Shown here in pieces: positions 35,085 through 43,849 of a stretch of 64,000 nt of DNA. A program made the position numbers and the translations under genes. Every line of letters starts with the position of its first letter. Position 1 is the first letter of the stretch. The stretch is from Marivita cryptomonadis (lineage in GTDB: Bacteria; Pseudomonadota; Alphaproteobacteria; Rhodobacterales; Rhodobacteraceae). The DNA lies in the NCBI RefSeq assembly GCF_002115725.1, contig NZ_JFKD01000007.1, forward strand, positions 1 through 64,000, written 5' to 3'. The notes beneath the pieces are model-generated. The model had not been told where the DNA came from. It saw only the letters and a list, made by a program, of their open reading frames with translations, and made no database searches.

Positions 35085-37448
35085 ATGAGCAGTTTCGATG
35101 AAATGGAGGCGTTCGAAAACGCCTCGCTGTCCGCCCGCGCGATGGCCGCGCGCCCGCAGCCCTATCTGGATGATCTCAACCCGGCGCAGCGCCAGGCAGT
35201 TGAGACGATGGATGGTCCTGTGCTCATGCTTGCAGGTGCAGGCACCGGCAAGACCAAGGCGCTGACCACCCGGATTGTGCATCTGCTGAACACGGGCCGC
35301 GCCCGTCCGAACGAGATCCTCGCCGTGACTTTCACGAACAAGGCCGCGCGCGAGATGAAAGAACGGGTGGGGCGACTTCTGGGCCAGACTGTCGAAGGCA
35401 TGCCGTGGCTTGGCACCTTCCATTCCATCTGCGTGAAACTGCTGCGCCGTCATGCCGAACTGGTGGGGTTGAAGTCGAACTTCACGATTCTGGACACCGA
35501 CGACCAGTTGCGGCTCTTGAAGCAACTCGTGTCCGCCGCCGGGATCGACGACAAACGCTGGCCCGCGCGGCAATTGGCCGGGATCATCGACGGCTGGAAG
35601 AACCGCGCAATTACACCCGACAAGGTGCCCGCCGCCGATGCAGGCGCGTATAACCATCAGGGGCCAAAACTCTACGCGCTCTATCAGGCGCGGCTCAAGG
35701 AGCTGAACGCGGTCGATTTTGGTGATCTGCTCCTGCATGTGGTTACGATCTTTCAGGCGCACCCGGATGTGCTGAACCAGTATCAGCGCTGGTTCAAATA
35801 CATCCTTGTCGACGAGTATCAGGATACCAACGTCGCGCAGTATCTCTGGCTGCGCCTCCTGGCGTCTGGCCATAAGAACATCTGCTGCGTCGGCGACGAT
35901 GACCAGTCGATCTATGGCTGGCGTGGTGCCGAGGTGGGCAACATCCTGCGGTTCGAGAAAGATTTCGAAGGCGCGCATGTGGTGCGGCTTGAACAGAACT
36001 ACCGCTCCACGCCGCATATCCTTGCCGCCGCCTCGGGCGTGATCGCCGGAAACCAAGGGCGTCTGGGCAAGACCCTTTGGACCGACGCGCAGGACGGCGA
36101 AAAGGTGCGCCTGATCGGCCACTGGGATGGCGAAGAAGAAGCCCGCTGGATCGGTGAAGAGGTCGAGGCGATGCAGCGCGGCACCCGTGGCATGGCGCCG
36201 GTCTCACTCGATCATATGGCGATCCTCGTGCGTGCCTCGCACCAGATGCGCGCGTTCGAGGACCGTTTTCTGACCATCGGTCTGCCCTACCGCGTGATCG
36301 GCGGCCCGCGCTTTTACGAGCGGATGGAGATCCGCGATGCCATGGCCTATTTCCGCGTCGTGACCAGCCCCGATGACGATCTGGCGTTCGAGCGGATCGT
36401 GAACACCCCCAAACGCGGTTTGGGCGACAAGGCCCAGCAGACGATCCAGACCGTCGCCCGCGCCAATGGTGTGAGCCTTGTCGAAGGCGCGCGGCTGGCG
36501 GTGGAACAGGGGCTGATCAAGGGCAAGGGCGGGTCCGAACTGGGCCAGCTTGTCCGCGATCTGGACCGCTGGGGCCGCATGGCTGAAGACACCGATCATT
36601 CGGAACTTGCGGGCATCGTGCTGGACGAAAGCGGCTACACAACCATGTGGCAGAACGACAAAACGCCAGAAGCGCCGGGGCGGCTCGAAAACCTCAAGGA
36701 ACTGGTCAAGGCACTGGAAGAATTCGAGAACCTGCAAGGGTTCCTGGAGCATGTCAGCCTGATCATGGACAATGACAAAGGTGGCGATGGCGAGAAAGTG
36801 TCTATCATGACGCTGCACGCGGCCAAAGGTCTTGAGTTTCCGGCCGTGTTCCTGCCGGGCTGGGAAGATGGTTTGTTCCCGTCGCAGCGGTCGATGGACG
36901 AAAGCGGCCTCAAGGGTTTGGAAGAGGAACGCCGTCTGGCTTATGTCGGCATCACCCGCGCCGAAGAGATTTGCACGATTTCCTTTGCCGCCAATCGCCG
37001 CGTCTTCGGTCAGTGGCAATCGGCGCTGCCCTCACGGTTCATAGATGAGCTACCCGAGGAGCATGTCGAGGTGCTGACCCCGCCGGGGCTGTACGGCGGC
37101 GGCTATGGCGCGGCGGGCATGGCATCCCCCGCGACGCAGATGATGGCCGGATCGGACCTGCACCAGAAGGCGGCGGATGCAAACGTCTATAACTCGCCGG
37201 GATGGCGACGCCTGCAGGCGCGGTCCCAGCAGCGCCCTGTCAGTCAGCCCACCGAGGCGCGCAATACGGTGATCGACGCCACTGCACTCAGTTCCTACGC
37301 GCTGGGCGAGCGCGTGTTTCACCAAAAGTTCGGCTATGGCGCCGTTGTGGGCATCGAGGGTGACAAGCTTGAGATCGAGTTCGAAAAAGCCGGGATGAAG
37401 AAAGTGGTTGCACGGTTCATCTGTGCGGCGGACGACGTGCCGTTCTAA
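35085..37448 (+). CDS. uvrD: UvrD/PcrA/Rep-family DNA helicase
   Basis: 787 residues, superfamily 1A helicase. Motif Q/I is LNPAQRQAVETMDGPVLMLA then AGTGKTKALTTRI (about 30-60). The Walker B motif is VDEYQDT (about 242). Motif III is VGDDDQSIYGWRGA, motif IV LEQNYRST, motif V MTLHAAKGLEFPAVFLPG, and motif VI RRLAYVGITRAEE. A C-terminal Tudor-like extension (ALGERVFHQKFGYGAVVGIE) is the RNA polymerase/DNA contact module of PcrA/UvrD. It unwinds DNA in nucleotide excision and mismatch repair. ATG 35085 was chosen; a TTG lies three codons upstream. Confidence 0.96.
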   Translation: MSSFDEMEAFENASLSARAMAARPQPYLDDLNPAQRQAVETMDGPVLMLAGAGTGKTKALTTRIVHLLNTGRARPNEILAVTFTNKAAREMKERVGRLLGQTVEGMPWLGTFHSICVKLLRRHAELVGLKSNFTILDTDDQLRLLKQLVSAAGIDDKRWPARQLAGIIDGWKNRAITPDKVPAADAGAYNHQGPKLYALYQARLKELNAVDFGDLLLHVVTIFQAHPDVLNQYQRWFKYILVDEYQDTNVAQYLWLRLLASGHKNICCVGDDDQSIYGWRGAEVGNILRFEKDFEGAHVVRLEQNYRSTPHILAAASGVIAGNQGRLGKTLWTDAQDGEKVRLIGHWDGEEEARWIGEEVEAMQRGTRGMAPVSLDHMAILVRASHQMRAFEDRFLTIGLPYRVIGGPRFYERMEIRDAMAYFRVVTSPDDDLAFERIVNTPKRGLGDKAQQTIQTVARANGVSLVEGARLAVEQGLIKGKGGSELGQLVRDLDRWGRMAEDTDHSELAGIVLDESGYTTMWQNDKTPEAPGRLENLKELVKALEEFENLQGFLEHVSLIMDNDKGGDGEKVSIMTLHAAKGLEFPAVFLPGWEDGLFPSQRSMDESGLKGLEEERRLAYVGITRAEEICTISFAANRRVFGQWQSALPSRFIDELPEEHVEVLTPPGLYGGGYGAAGMASPATQMMAGSDLHQKAADANVYNSPGWRRLQARSQQRPVSQPTEARNTVIDATALSSYALGERVFHQKFGYGAVVGIEGDKLEIEFEKAGMKKVVARFICAADDVPF

Positions 37449-37519
37449 ACCTGACAGTCTGCGCTGTTGCGGAGGCTGGAGTCTGGTGCTGTTGGCCGAC
37501 GCTTATAAGGGAGGCTGGC

Positions 37520-37575
37520 GGCCTCACCCGTGGCGCGGTTGCAATTTGCATATTTTTGAAAAGAAGAAGCAGGGG
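37520..37575 (+). repeat. Dispersed intergenic repeat, copy 5
   Basis: GGAGGCTGGCGGCCTCACCC, then CGCGGTTGCAATTTGCATAT, then TTTTGAAAAGAAGAAGC. This is the same hairpin, TATTT and purine-tail order as the other copies. It lies after uvrD and before the SAM-II riboswitch. Confidence 0.55.
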
Positions 37576-37599
37576 TGGGGTTTCGTCCCTGCATGCGCC

Positions 37600-37628
37600 T
37601 TGATTTTTAGGGTGGTTGGGTCTACTGC
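37600..37628 (+). promoter_or_regulatory. Candidate promoter of metZ
   Basis: TTGATT at 37600-37605 and TACTGC at 37623-37628 with a 17-base spacer sit just upstream of the riboswitch. The -10 match is weak. Confidence 0.3.
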
Positions 37629-37631
37629 GGC

Positions 37632-37686
37632 TTTGTGGCGATTTGTTACCGGATTGCGGGCCACGTTAAACATGCCGCTAAAAGGT
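37632..37686 (+). promoter_or_regulatory. SAM-II riboswitch controlling metZ
   Basis: The outer stem GTGGC (37635-37639) pairs with GCCAC (37660-37664) around GATTTGTTACCGGATTGCGG. It is followed by GTTAAACATGCCGCTAAAAGG, which supplies the pseudoknot strand and the conserved GCTAAAA. This matches the SAM-II (metA motif) consensus nearly base for base. The riboswitch binds S-adenosylmethionine and switches off methionine synthesis when it is abundant. An intrinsic terminator follows at 37694-37728, so transcription attenuation is likely. The ribosome binding site of metZ is another 20 bases further on. Confidence 0.9.
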
Positions 37687-37693
37687 CAGCCGA

Positions 37694-37728
37694 AAGCCCC
37701 TTTCGCTTGGCCGGAACGGGGCTTTTTT
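37694..37728 (+). terminator. Attenuator hairpin in the metZ leader
   Basis: AAGCCCC (37694-37700) pairs with GGGGCTT (37718-37724), followed by a T-run to 37728. It lies between the SAM-II aptamer and the metZ start codon. Confidence 0.8.
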
Positions 37729-37757
37729 GATGGGCTGCGGCCCACGCAGGTGAAGAC

Positions 37758-38936
37758 ATGAAAGACAAGAAACCACGTACGAAACTGGTGCATGGTGGCA
37801 CCAAACGCAGCCAGTGGGGCGAGGTCAGCGAAGCGATCTTCCTTACTCAGGGCTTTGTCTATGACAGTGCCGAACAGGCCGAACAGCGGTTCATCAAATC
37901 GGGTCCCGACGAATACATCTACGCGCGGTATGGCAACCCGACAGTGGCGATGTTCGAAGAACGCATCGCGATGCTCGAAGGGGCAGAGGACGCCTTTGCT
38001 ACGGCCAGCGGGATGGCAGCGGTCAATGGCGCGCTGATGTCTATGCTCAAGGCGGGCGACCATCTTGTGTCGGCGCGGGCGTTGTTCGGATCGTGTCTCT
38101 ATATTGTCGAGGATATCCTGCCGCGTTTTGGCGTTGAGGTGACGCTGGTGGATGGTGCCGATCTGGACCAGTGGCGTGCGGCGGTACGCCCGGACACCAA
38201 GGCGGTGTTCTTTGAGTCGATGTCGAACCCGACGCTGGAACTGGTTGATATTCAGGCGGTGTCCGAAATCGCCCATGCACAGGGCGCGTTGGTGGTGGTG
38301 GACAACGTATTCTCCACACCCGTGTTCTCGGACGCGCTGGGGCAAGGTGCGGATGTGATCATCTACTCCTCGACCAAGCATATCGACGGGCAAGGCCGCA
38401 CGTTGGGTGGTGTGATCCTTGGCACGCACGATCATATCCGCAAGGTGGTCGAGCCCTACATGAAGCATACCGGCGGTTCGATGTCGCCATTCACGGCTTG
38501 GGTGCAGCTCAAGGGTCTTGAAACGCTTGATCTGCGCGTCCGTGCACAGGCGCAATCGGGGCAGGCCATTGCCGAGGCGCTGGAGGGTCATGCCAAGCTG
38601 AAGCACGTGATTTATCCCGGCCTGCCATCGCACAAACAGGCCGCCTTGGCTCAAAGGCAGATGGGGTCGGGCGGCACCATGCTCGCCATCGAACTGGCAG
38701 GTGGCAAAGCCGCGGCCTTTGCCTTTCTGAACGCGCTTGACGTGATCGTGATCTCCAACAATCTTGGTGATGCGAAAAGTATCGTCACCCATCCCGCAAC
38801 CACAACACATCAGCGTTTGAGCGTAGAACAGCGAAAAACCCTGGGCATAACCGACGGTTTGGTGCGACTTTCGGTCGGAATCGAGGATACGGACGATCTT
38901 ATCGACGATATTCTGACGGCACTTGATGCTGTATGA
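37758..38936 (+). CDS. metZ: O-succinylhomoserine sulfhydrylase
   Basis: 392 residues of the Cys/Met metabolism PLP enzyme family: YDSAEQAEQRF, YARYGNPTV, FATASGMAAVNGALMSMLKAG, VDNVFSTPVFSDALGQGADV, and the PLP lysine in YSSTKHIDGQGRT (about 208). The DGQGR motif after the lysine is typical of MetZ. It makes homocysteine directly from O-succinylhomoserine and sulfide. It is under the SAM-II riboswitch, which supports the role. Confidence 0.95.
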   Translation: MKDKKPRTKLVHGGTKRSQWGEVSEAIFLTQGFVYDSAEQAEQRFIKSGPDEYIYARYGNPTVAMFEERIAMLEGAEDAFATASGMAAVNGALMSMLKAGDHLVSARALFGSCLYIVEDILPRFGVEVTLVDGADLDQWRAAVRPDTKAVFFESMSNPTLELVDIQAVSEIAHAQGALVVVDNVFSTPVFSDALGQGADVIIYSSTKHIDGQGRTLGGVILGTHDHIRKVVEPYMKHTGGSMSPFTAWVQLKGLETLDLRVRAQAQSGQAIAEALEGHAKLKHVIYPGLPSHKQAALAQRQMGSGGTMLAIELAGGKAAAFAFLNALDVIVISNNLGDAKSIVTHPATTTHQRLSVEQRKTLGITDGLVRLSVGIEDTDDLIDDILTALDAV

Positions 38937-38958
38937 CAGCGAAATGACACAGAAAATT

Positions 38959-38999
38959 CCCCGCAAGATTGAACCGTTTGCGGGGACGCACCGTATATA
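38959..38999 (+). promoter_or_regulatory. Hairpin after metZ and candidate folE2 promoter
   Basis: CCCCGCAA (38959-38966) pairs with TTGCGGGG (38978-38985). TTGAAC (38969-38974) and TATATA (38994-38999), 19 bases apart, could be the -35 and -10 of folE2. The hairpin overlaps the -35 region, so it may instead end the metZ transcript. Confidence 0.35.
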
Positions 39000-39067
39000 A
39001 GGTGAGTGGAAATGAACGGACAGGTGCCTATCTCTAGGGCATGTCCAACAGGCGAGGGGGCCTGCGT

Positions 39068-40165
39068 ATGAATATCCATACACCTGAGATTGACCGCAAA
39101 CCCAGCCGTGAAGAGGCAGAGGCCGCCTTGGCTTTGCTCAAGCAATGGGCTGGCAAATCCCATGATGCCGAAATCGACTTGGTCGATCCGGTTCTGCGGC
39201 GTTTGGTTGAGGGCAAGACAGACACGTACCCGGTCTTGTCGCGCGAGTACCCCAAGGGGTTTTCCGTGGATGCGGCTTACAAGGACACGCTGCCTGACTT
39301 GCAGAACGGCCCCTCTGCGCTCATCCGTGGGGCAAACCGGGGCATCCAGCATGTCGGCATTTCCAATTTCCGTCTGCCGATCAGCTATCACACCCGCGAC
39401 AATGGCGATCTGACGCTTGAGACCAGCGTGACAGGCACCGTCAGCCTTGATGCCGACAAAAAAGGCATCAACATGAGCCGCATCATGCGGTCTTTTTATG
39501 TGCATGCGGAAAAGACGTTTAGCTTCAACGTGATCGAAGCGGCGTTGGATGATTACAAATCGGATCTCGAATCTTTTGATGCGCGCATCAACATGCGCTT
39601 GTCCTTCCCGATGAAGGTAAACAGCCTGCGGTCGGGCCTGTCGGGCTACCAGTATTACGACATCGCGCTTGAACTGGTGGAAATTGACGGGGTGCGTCGC
39701 AAGATCATGCATCTCGACTACGTCTACAGTTCGACCTGCCCATGTTCGCTTGAGCTTAGCGAACACGCCCGACGCGAGCGCGGCCAATTGGCGACGCCGC
39801 ACTCACAGCGCTCGGTCGCGCGGATTTCGGTCGAGGTGAAGGATGGCAAGTGCCTTTGGTTCGAAGATCTGATCGACATGTGTCGCCGCGCCGTGCCGAC
39901 GGAAACGCAGGTGATGGTCAAGCGCGAGGATGAACAGGCATTTGCGGAACTCAACGCGGCCAACCCGATCTTTGTCGAAGACGCAGCGCGCTTGTTTGCC
40001 GAGCAGTTGCAGGCGGACGCGCGCATCGGTGATTACCGCGTGCTGGCCAGCCACCAGGAAAGCCTGCACAGCCATGACGCTGTGTCCGTCCTGACCGAGG
40101 GCGATCTTTTCGCGGCGCAAAGCCTTGATCCCAAGCTCTTTTCGACCCTCTTCCACGTGGGCTGA
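39068..40165 (+). CDS. folE2: GTP cyclohydrolase I type 2 (FolE2)
   Basis: 365 residues, a tunnelling-fold enzyme. The zinc-binding Cys is in SSTCPCSLELSEHARRE (about 222-224), with INMSRIMRSFY and the Glu-rich ISFRLPISYHT-like NFRLPISYHTR earlier. It converts GTP to 7,8-dihydroneopterin triphosphate for folate (and queuosine) synthesis and can replace FolE when zinc is limiting. ATG 39068 follows a GAGGGG site; the upstream ATG at 39041 has no better support. Confidence 0.94.
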   Translation: MNIHTPEIDRKPSREEAEAALALLKQWAGKSHDAEIDLVDPVLRRLVEGKTDTYPVLSREYPKGFSVDAAYKDTLPDLQNGPSALIRGANRGIQHVGISNFRLPISYHTRDNGDLTLETSVTGTVSLDADKKGINMSRIMRSFYVHAEKTFSFNVIEAALDDYKSDLESFDARINMRLSFPMKVNSLRSGLSGYQYYDIALELVEIDGVRRKIMHLDYVYSSTCPCSLELSEHARRERGQLATPHSQRSVARISVEVKDGKCLWFEDLIDMCRRAVPTETQVMVKREDEQAFAELNAANPIFVEDAARLFAEQLQADARIGDYRVLASHQESLHSHDAVSVLTEGDLFAAQSLDPKLFSTLFHVG

Positions 40166-40192
40166 AGCAGGCTGATCGCACATCAAGTCAAA

Positions 40193-40220
40193 GAACGGCG
40201 GCCCCTCGGTCGCCGTTTTC
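40193..40220 (+). terminator. Intrinsic terminator of folE2
   Basis: AACGGCG (40194-40200) pairs with CGCCGTT (40211-40217), then TTTTCC. It lies 28 bases after the stop. The rest of the gap to 40429 holds no recognisable gene. Confidence 0.7.
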
Positions 40221-40429
40221 CAGTGTGACACCCGCCGTTCAGGCATCCGCCGGATGATGAATTCCTCGCCGTTTCGCCTGCCGATCAGGCACGCCACACG
40301 ACGGGGTGTCGTTGCAAACCCACAGGTCAGCGGCGAAGCGCTTGGGACACGGTCTTGTTCACAAACCGCCATCAAGCGCGCGCTATACTGAGCACCGGGA
40401 GGAAACCCTTTGTCGTAACGAGGTTTCCA

Positions 40430-40687
40430 ATGTCGATAGAACCACTTCACCTTCAGTTCCTGCGCCCCGGATTGCGTGCCCGGATCGACCTTTTCTTTGC
40501 CGAGAAGGGGCAAGGGTTTAACGCCGCCAGCTATGTGCGGGCGCGGCTGCCCAGCATTCTCAGGCTCGACGCCATGAGCGATGCAGACTTGGCGGCGTGC
40601 GGGCTTACTCGGGACGACATTCTGCCCTTCGTGTTCGAGGATTGTTTTGCTGATCCCGAGGGGTCAAAGCAGCGGCCTATGGCTTGA
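40430..40687 (+). CDS. Small DUF1127-like protein, 85 aa
   Basis: 85 residues from ATG 40430 (start MSIEPLHLQFLRPGLRARID). The C-terminal half LRLDAMSDADLAACGLTRDD resembles the DUF1127 pattern of a short arginine helix followed by (D/A)(I/C)GLTR. An AACGAGG site lies upstream. It ends 33 bases before trkH. The DUF1127 assignment is tentative; an arginine-rich first helix as in typical members is only partly present. Confidence 0.6.
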   Translation: MSIEPLHLQFLRPGLRARIDLFFAEKGQGFNAASYVRARLPSILRLDAMSDADLAACGLTRDDILPFVFEDCFADPEGSKQRPMA

Positions 40688-40720
40688 CACCCCGCTGCTC
40701 TGCGTCCAACGCTTTGCGCC

Positions 40721-42169
40721 ATGTTCGACATCCGTCCCGTAGCCTATGTGATCGGCCTTTTGGTCGCTGTTCTCGGGGCGACAATGCTTCTGCCGATGCT
40801 GGTCGATTTGGCCGAAGGACGCGGCGAATGGCATGTTTTCCTGCAAAGCTCGGTGCTTACCATGTTTTCCGGCGGCCTGATCGCGCTGGCCTCGTCCAAC
40901 GGCGTGAAAGAAGGGCTGTCGATCCAGCAGACCTTCCTGCTCACTACGGGGGTTTGGGTGGCGCTGCCGATTTTTGGCGCGATCCCGTTTGTTTTGGGCG
41001 AAACCGACGCGCGGTTTGTGGACGCGTTTTTCGAGGCGATGTCAGGTCTGACAACCACCGGATCGACAGTGCTCACCGGGTTGGACGACCTGCCCAAGGG
41101 CATTCTGCTCTGGCGCGGGTTGTTGCAATGGCTGGGCGGCATCGGCATCATTGTTGTGGCGATGGTCTTCCTGCCTGAGCTGCGGGTCGGCGGCATGCAG
41201 ATTTTCCGCTCTGAAGCCTTTGACACAATGGGCAAAATCCTGCCCCGTGCGACCGAGATCTCGGCGTCGATCTCGACCATCTACATCGCCATCACCATCG
41301 CCTGCGCGACCAGTTACTACATCGTCGGCATGAACTTCTTTGACGCCACGGTGCACGCGCTGACCACCGTGTCCACCGGAGGGTTCTCCAACTACGACGC
41401 GTCCTTCGGCACGTTCCAGGGACCAGCGGAATACGTGGCGTCGATCTTCATGATCTGCGCTGCGCTGCCTTTCGTGCGCTTTGTCCAGATGACCAAGGGC
41501 AATTACACAGTGTTCTGGAAAGACAGCCAGATCCGTGCGTTCATGGCCACGATTGCCGTTCTGGTGCTCATCGCGGCCTTCACCCTGACGCAGATCTTTC
41601 CGCACCATCCTGAACAGGCGTTCCGCGAGGCGCTGTTCAATATCGTGTCGATCATGACCGGCACGGGTTATGCCAGCGTCGATTACATGGGCTGGGGGCC
41701 GTTCCTGATCTCGGTCTTCTTCTTTATCGGCCTGATTGGGGGGTGCGCCGGATCGACGTCCTGTTCGATCAAGATCTTCCGGTATCAACTGCTCTTTGCG
41801 TCGATCAAGGTGCAATTGCGCAAGATCCGCTCACCGCACGGGGTCTTCATGCCGCGCTATGCCGGCCGCCCGGTGGGCGACGACGTGCTCAACTCGGTGA
41901 TCTCGTTCTTCGTGTTTTTCGTGATTTCGATGGGTGTGTTGTCGGTGGCCTTGGGGATGACAGGGCTCGACCTCATCACGTCGGTGTCGGGGGCGGCCGC
42001 TGCTCTGGCCAATATCGGTCCCGGTCTTGGGCCAGAGATCGGCCCAGCGGGCAATTACGCGGGCCTCAATGACACTGCCAAATGGATGCTCGCCATCGGC
42101 ATGTTGCTGGGTCGGCTCGAACTGTTGGCGGTCTACGCCATCTTCACTGTCAATTTCTGGAGAGCCTGA
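40721..42169 (+). CDS. trkH: TrkH-family potassium transporter
   Basis: 482 residues with at least ten membrane segments. The four selectivity-filter turns are visible: LTTTGSTV, VSTGGFSN, TGTGYAS and ANIGPGLG. TrkH forms the potassium channel-like pore and works with the TrkA regulatory subunit, which is not in the window. The stop overlaps the start of the next gene by one base, so the two are translationally coupled. Confidence 0.94.
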   Translation: MFDIRPVAYVIGLLVAVLGATMLLPMLVDLAEGRGEWHVFLQSSVLTMFSGGLIALASSNGVKEGLSIQQTFLLTTGVWVALPIFGAIPFVLGETDARFVDAFFEAMSGLTTTGSTVLTGLDDLPKGILLWRGLLQWLGGIGIIVVAMVFLPELRVGGMQIFRSEAFDTMGKILPRATEISASISTIYIAITIACATSYYIVGMNFFDATVHALTTVSTGGFSNYDASFGTFQGPAEYVASIFMICAALPFVRFVQMTKGNYTVFWKDSQIRAFMATIAVLVLIAAFTLTQIFPHHPEQAFREALFNIVSIMTGTGYASVDYMGWGPFLISVFFFIGLIGGCAGSTSCSIKIFRYQLLFASIKVQLRKIRSPHGVFMPRYAGRPVGDDVLNSVISFFVFFVISMGVLSVALGMTGLDLITSVSGAAAALANIGPGLGPEIGPAGNYAGLNDTAKWMLAIGMLLGRLELLAVYAIFTVNFWRA

Positions 42170-43764
42170 TGTCCCGCCAGCCGCTTGGTGCGCAAATCTC
42201 GCAAATGCTCAAAGACCGGGGCGTTGATACGATCTTCGGCATCCCCGGTGTGCACAATGTGGAGCTTTATCGCGGCATCGAACAAGCCGGGATCACGCAT
42301 GTGCTGGCACGTCACGAACAAGGCGCGGGGTTCATGGCCGACGGCTATGCCCGCGCGACTGGCAAGCCGGGGGTGGCCTATGTGATCACCGGGCCGGGAC
42401 TGACCAACATTCTGACGCCACTGGGGCAGGCCTATTCGGATTCGGTGCCGATCCTCGCGATTTCCTCCTGCCTTGACGAAACTTCTGCCCGCCGGGGTCA
42501 GCTTCACCAGATGCGCGACCAGCGTGCGGCAGCCGAGACTGTCTGCGCCTGGTCCGAAGAGGCCCGCACAGCCTCCGCCGCCTATGCCTTGATCGACCGC
42601 GCGTTTGACCAGTTCGCCAGCGCCCGCGCGCGCCCGTGCCACATGCAGGTTTCCATCGACACGCTGGGCGCGGTGGCAGACCCCGCACCGCAACCGCCCG
42701 CCAAACGTCCCGGCCTGCCAGCGGCATCACATGACGATGTGTACGATGTGGTCGCCGCTGTACTTGCCGCCGAAAGGCCGCTTTTCGTGTTCGGCGGCGG
42801 GTCTGTTGCGGGCGCAGCGGCGATCCCCGACCTGCTGCGCCAGACCGGCGCGGCCTCTATCGTGACCTATGCTGCACGTGGCGTCGTGCCCGGAGACACA
42901 CCGCTTTATTTCGGCAGCACCCTTGCGCGCCCCGACAGCGCCGAAATCGCCGCCCAAGCCGATCTGGTGATCGCCGTCGGCACCACGCTGTCCGAGGTCG
43001 ATCTCTGGCGCCCAACGCTGGGCCACACCGCGCCGATGATCCGGGTGGATATCGACCCAGAGGTGTTCACCGGAATGGGGCCGCAGGATCGTGCCATCCT
43101 TGCCGACGCGGGCGCGTTCCTCAAAGCGATGACGATCGCCATTCCCGCCCGCACCGCAGATCAGCCGCCCAAATGGGACGCTGCCACAGTCGCGCGCAAA
43201 CGCGCCGCGTGGCGGGCCGAGGTCGATGCCGAACGTCCGGGCATCGGTGCGGTCTGTGATGCGCTGCGCGCCGTGCTGCCCGATGACACGATGATCTATT
43301 CCGACATGACCCAATTCGCCTATGGCGCAAAAGAGATCTGGGACATGCCGCGCCCCGGCCATTGGCACCACCCCTACGGCTTTGGCACTTTGGGCTACGC
43401 TTTGCCTGCCGCAATTGGCGGCGCTGTGGCCCGTAAAGGTCAACCGACACTCGCCATGGCAGGCGATTACGGGCTGCAATACACCATTCAGGAACTGGGC
43501 ACGGCGGTCGAGCTGGGCCTGCCGCTGCCCATTTTGGTCTGGGACAATGGCAAGCTGGGCGAGATCGAAGACAGCATGATCGCCTCCCAGATCGCGCCCA
43601 ATGCGGTGGTGGCACGGAACCCCGATTTCCTTGCTTTGGCAAAAGCCTATGGGGCGGGGGCGATTGAGCCGGGATCGTTGCAAGACCTGCAACAGGCGGT
43701 ATTGGACGCGTTCAAGGCAGACACTCCCACACTTATTCGCATCACGCCCGATATCGCAGGCTGA
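42169..43764 (+). CDS. Thiamine-diphosphate decarboxylase (5-guanidino-2-oxopentanoate decarboxylase-like)
   Basis: 531 residues, acetolactate-synthase-like ThDP enzyme. The catalytic Glu is in LARHEQGAGFMADGYARATG (about 49), the central FAD-like/Rossmann domain is at about 190-320, and the diphosphate motif is GDYGLQYTIQELGTAVELGL with VWDNG. The overall pattern fits AruI-type decarboxylases of arginine breakdown; acetolactate synthase is less likely because no small subunit is near. It starts at ATG 42169, inside the stop of trkH. Confidence 0.78.
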   Translation: MSRQPLGAQISQMLKDRGVDTIFGIPGVHNVELYRGIEQAGITHVLARHEQGAGFMADGYARATGKPGVAYVITGPGLTNILTPLGQAYSDSVPILAISSCLDETSARRGQLHQMRDQRAAAETVCAWSEEARTASAAYALIDRAFDQFASARARPCHMQVSIDTLGAVADPAPQPPAKRPGLPAASHDDVYDVVAAVLAAERPLFVFGGGSVAGAAAIPDLLRQTGAASIVTYAARGVVPGDTPLYFGSTLARPDSAEIAAQADLVIAVGTTLSEVDLWRPTLGHTAPMIRVDIDPEVFTGMGPQDRAILADAGAFLKAMTIAIPARTADQPPKWDAATVARKRAAWRAEVDAERPGIGAVCDALRAVLPDDTMIYSDMTQFAYGAKEIWDMPRPGHWHHPYGFGTLGYALPAAIGGAVARKGQPTLAMAGDYGLQYTIQELGTAVELGLPLPILVWDNGKLGEIEDSMIASQIAPNAVVARNPDFLALAKAYGAGAIEPGSLQDLQQAVLDAFKADTPTLIRITPDIAG

Positions 43765-43765
43765 T

Positions 43766-43828
43766 CCATTCCTTCGAAGGAATGGGCAAGCCCGTTCGAA
43801 CGGGCTTTAAGGGCTTTGCAAAGCCCTT
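43766..43828. repeat. Three tandem 20-bp perfect palindromes
   Basis: 43766-43785 CCATTCCTTCGAAGGAATGG, 43788-43807 AAGCCCGTTCGAACGGGCTT, and 43809-43828 AAGGGCTTTGCAAAGCCCTT. Each is identical to its reverse complement. They begin two bases after the stop of the decarboxylase gene and have no conventional T-run. Confidence 0.9.
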
Positions 43829-43849
43829 CCACCGCGCGGTCCCTTACCG

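Noticed and set aside
39803..40513. Minus-strand frame of 236 codons across the folE2 end and the gap to 40430
   Set aside because: Mostly antisense to folE2; the short part outside it has no supporting motif.
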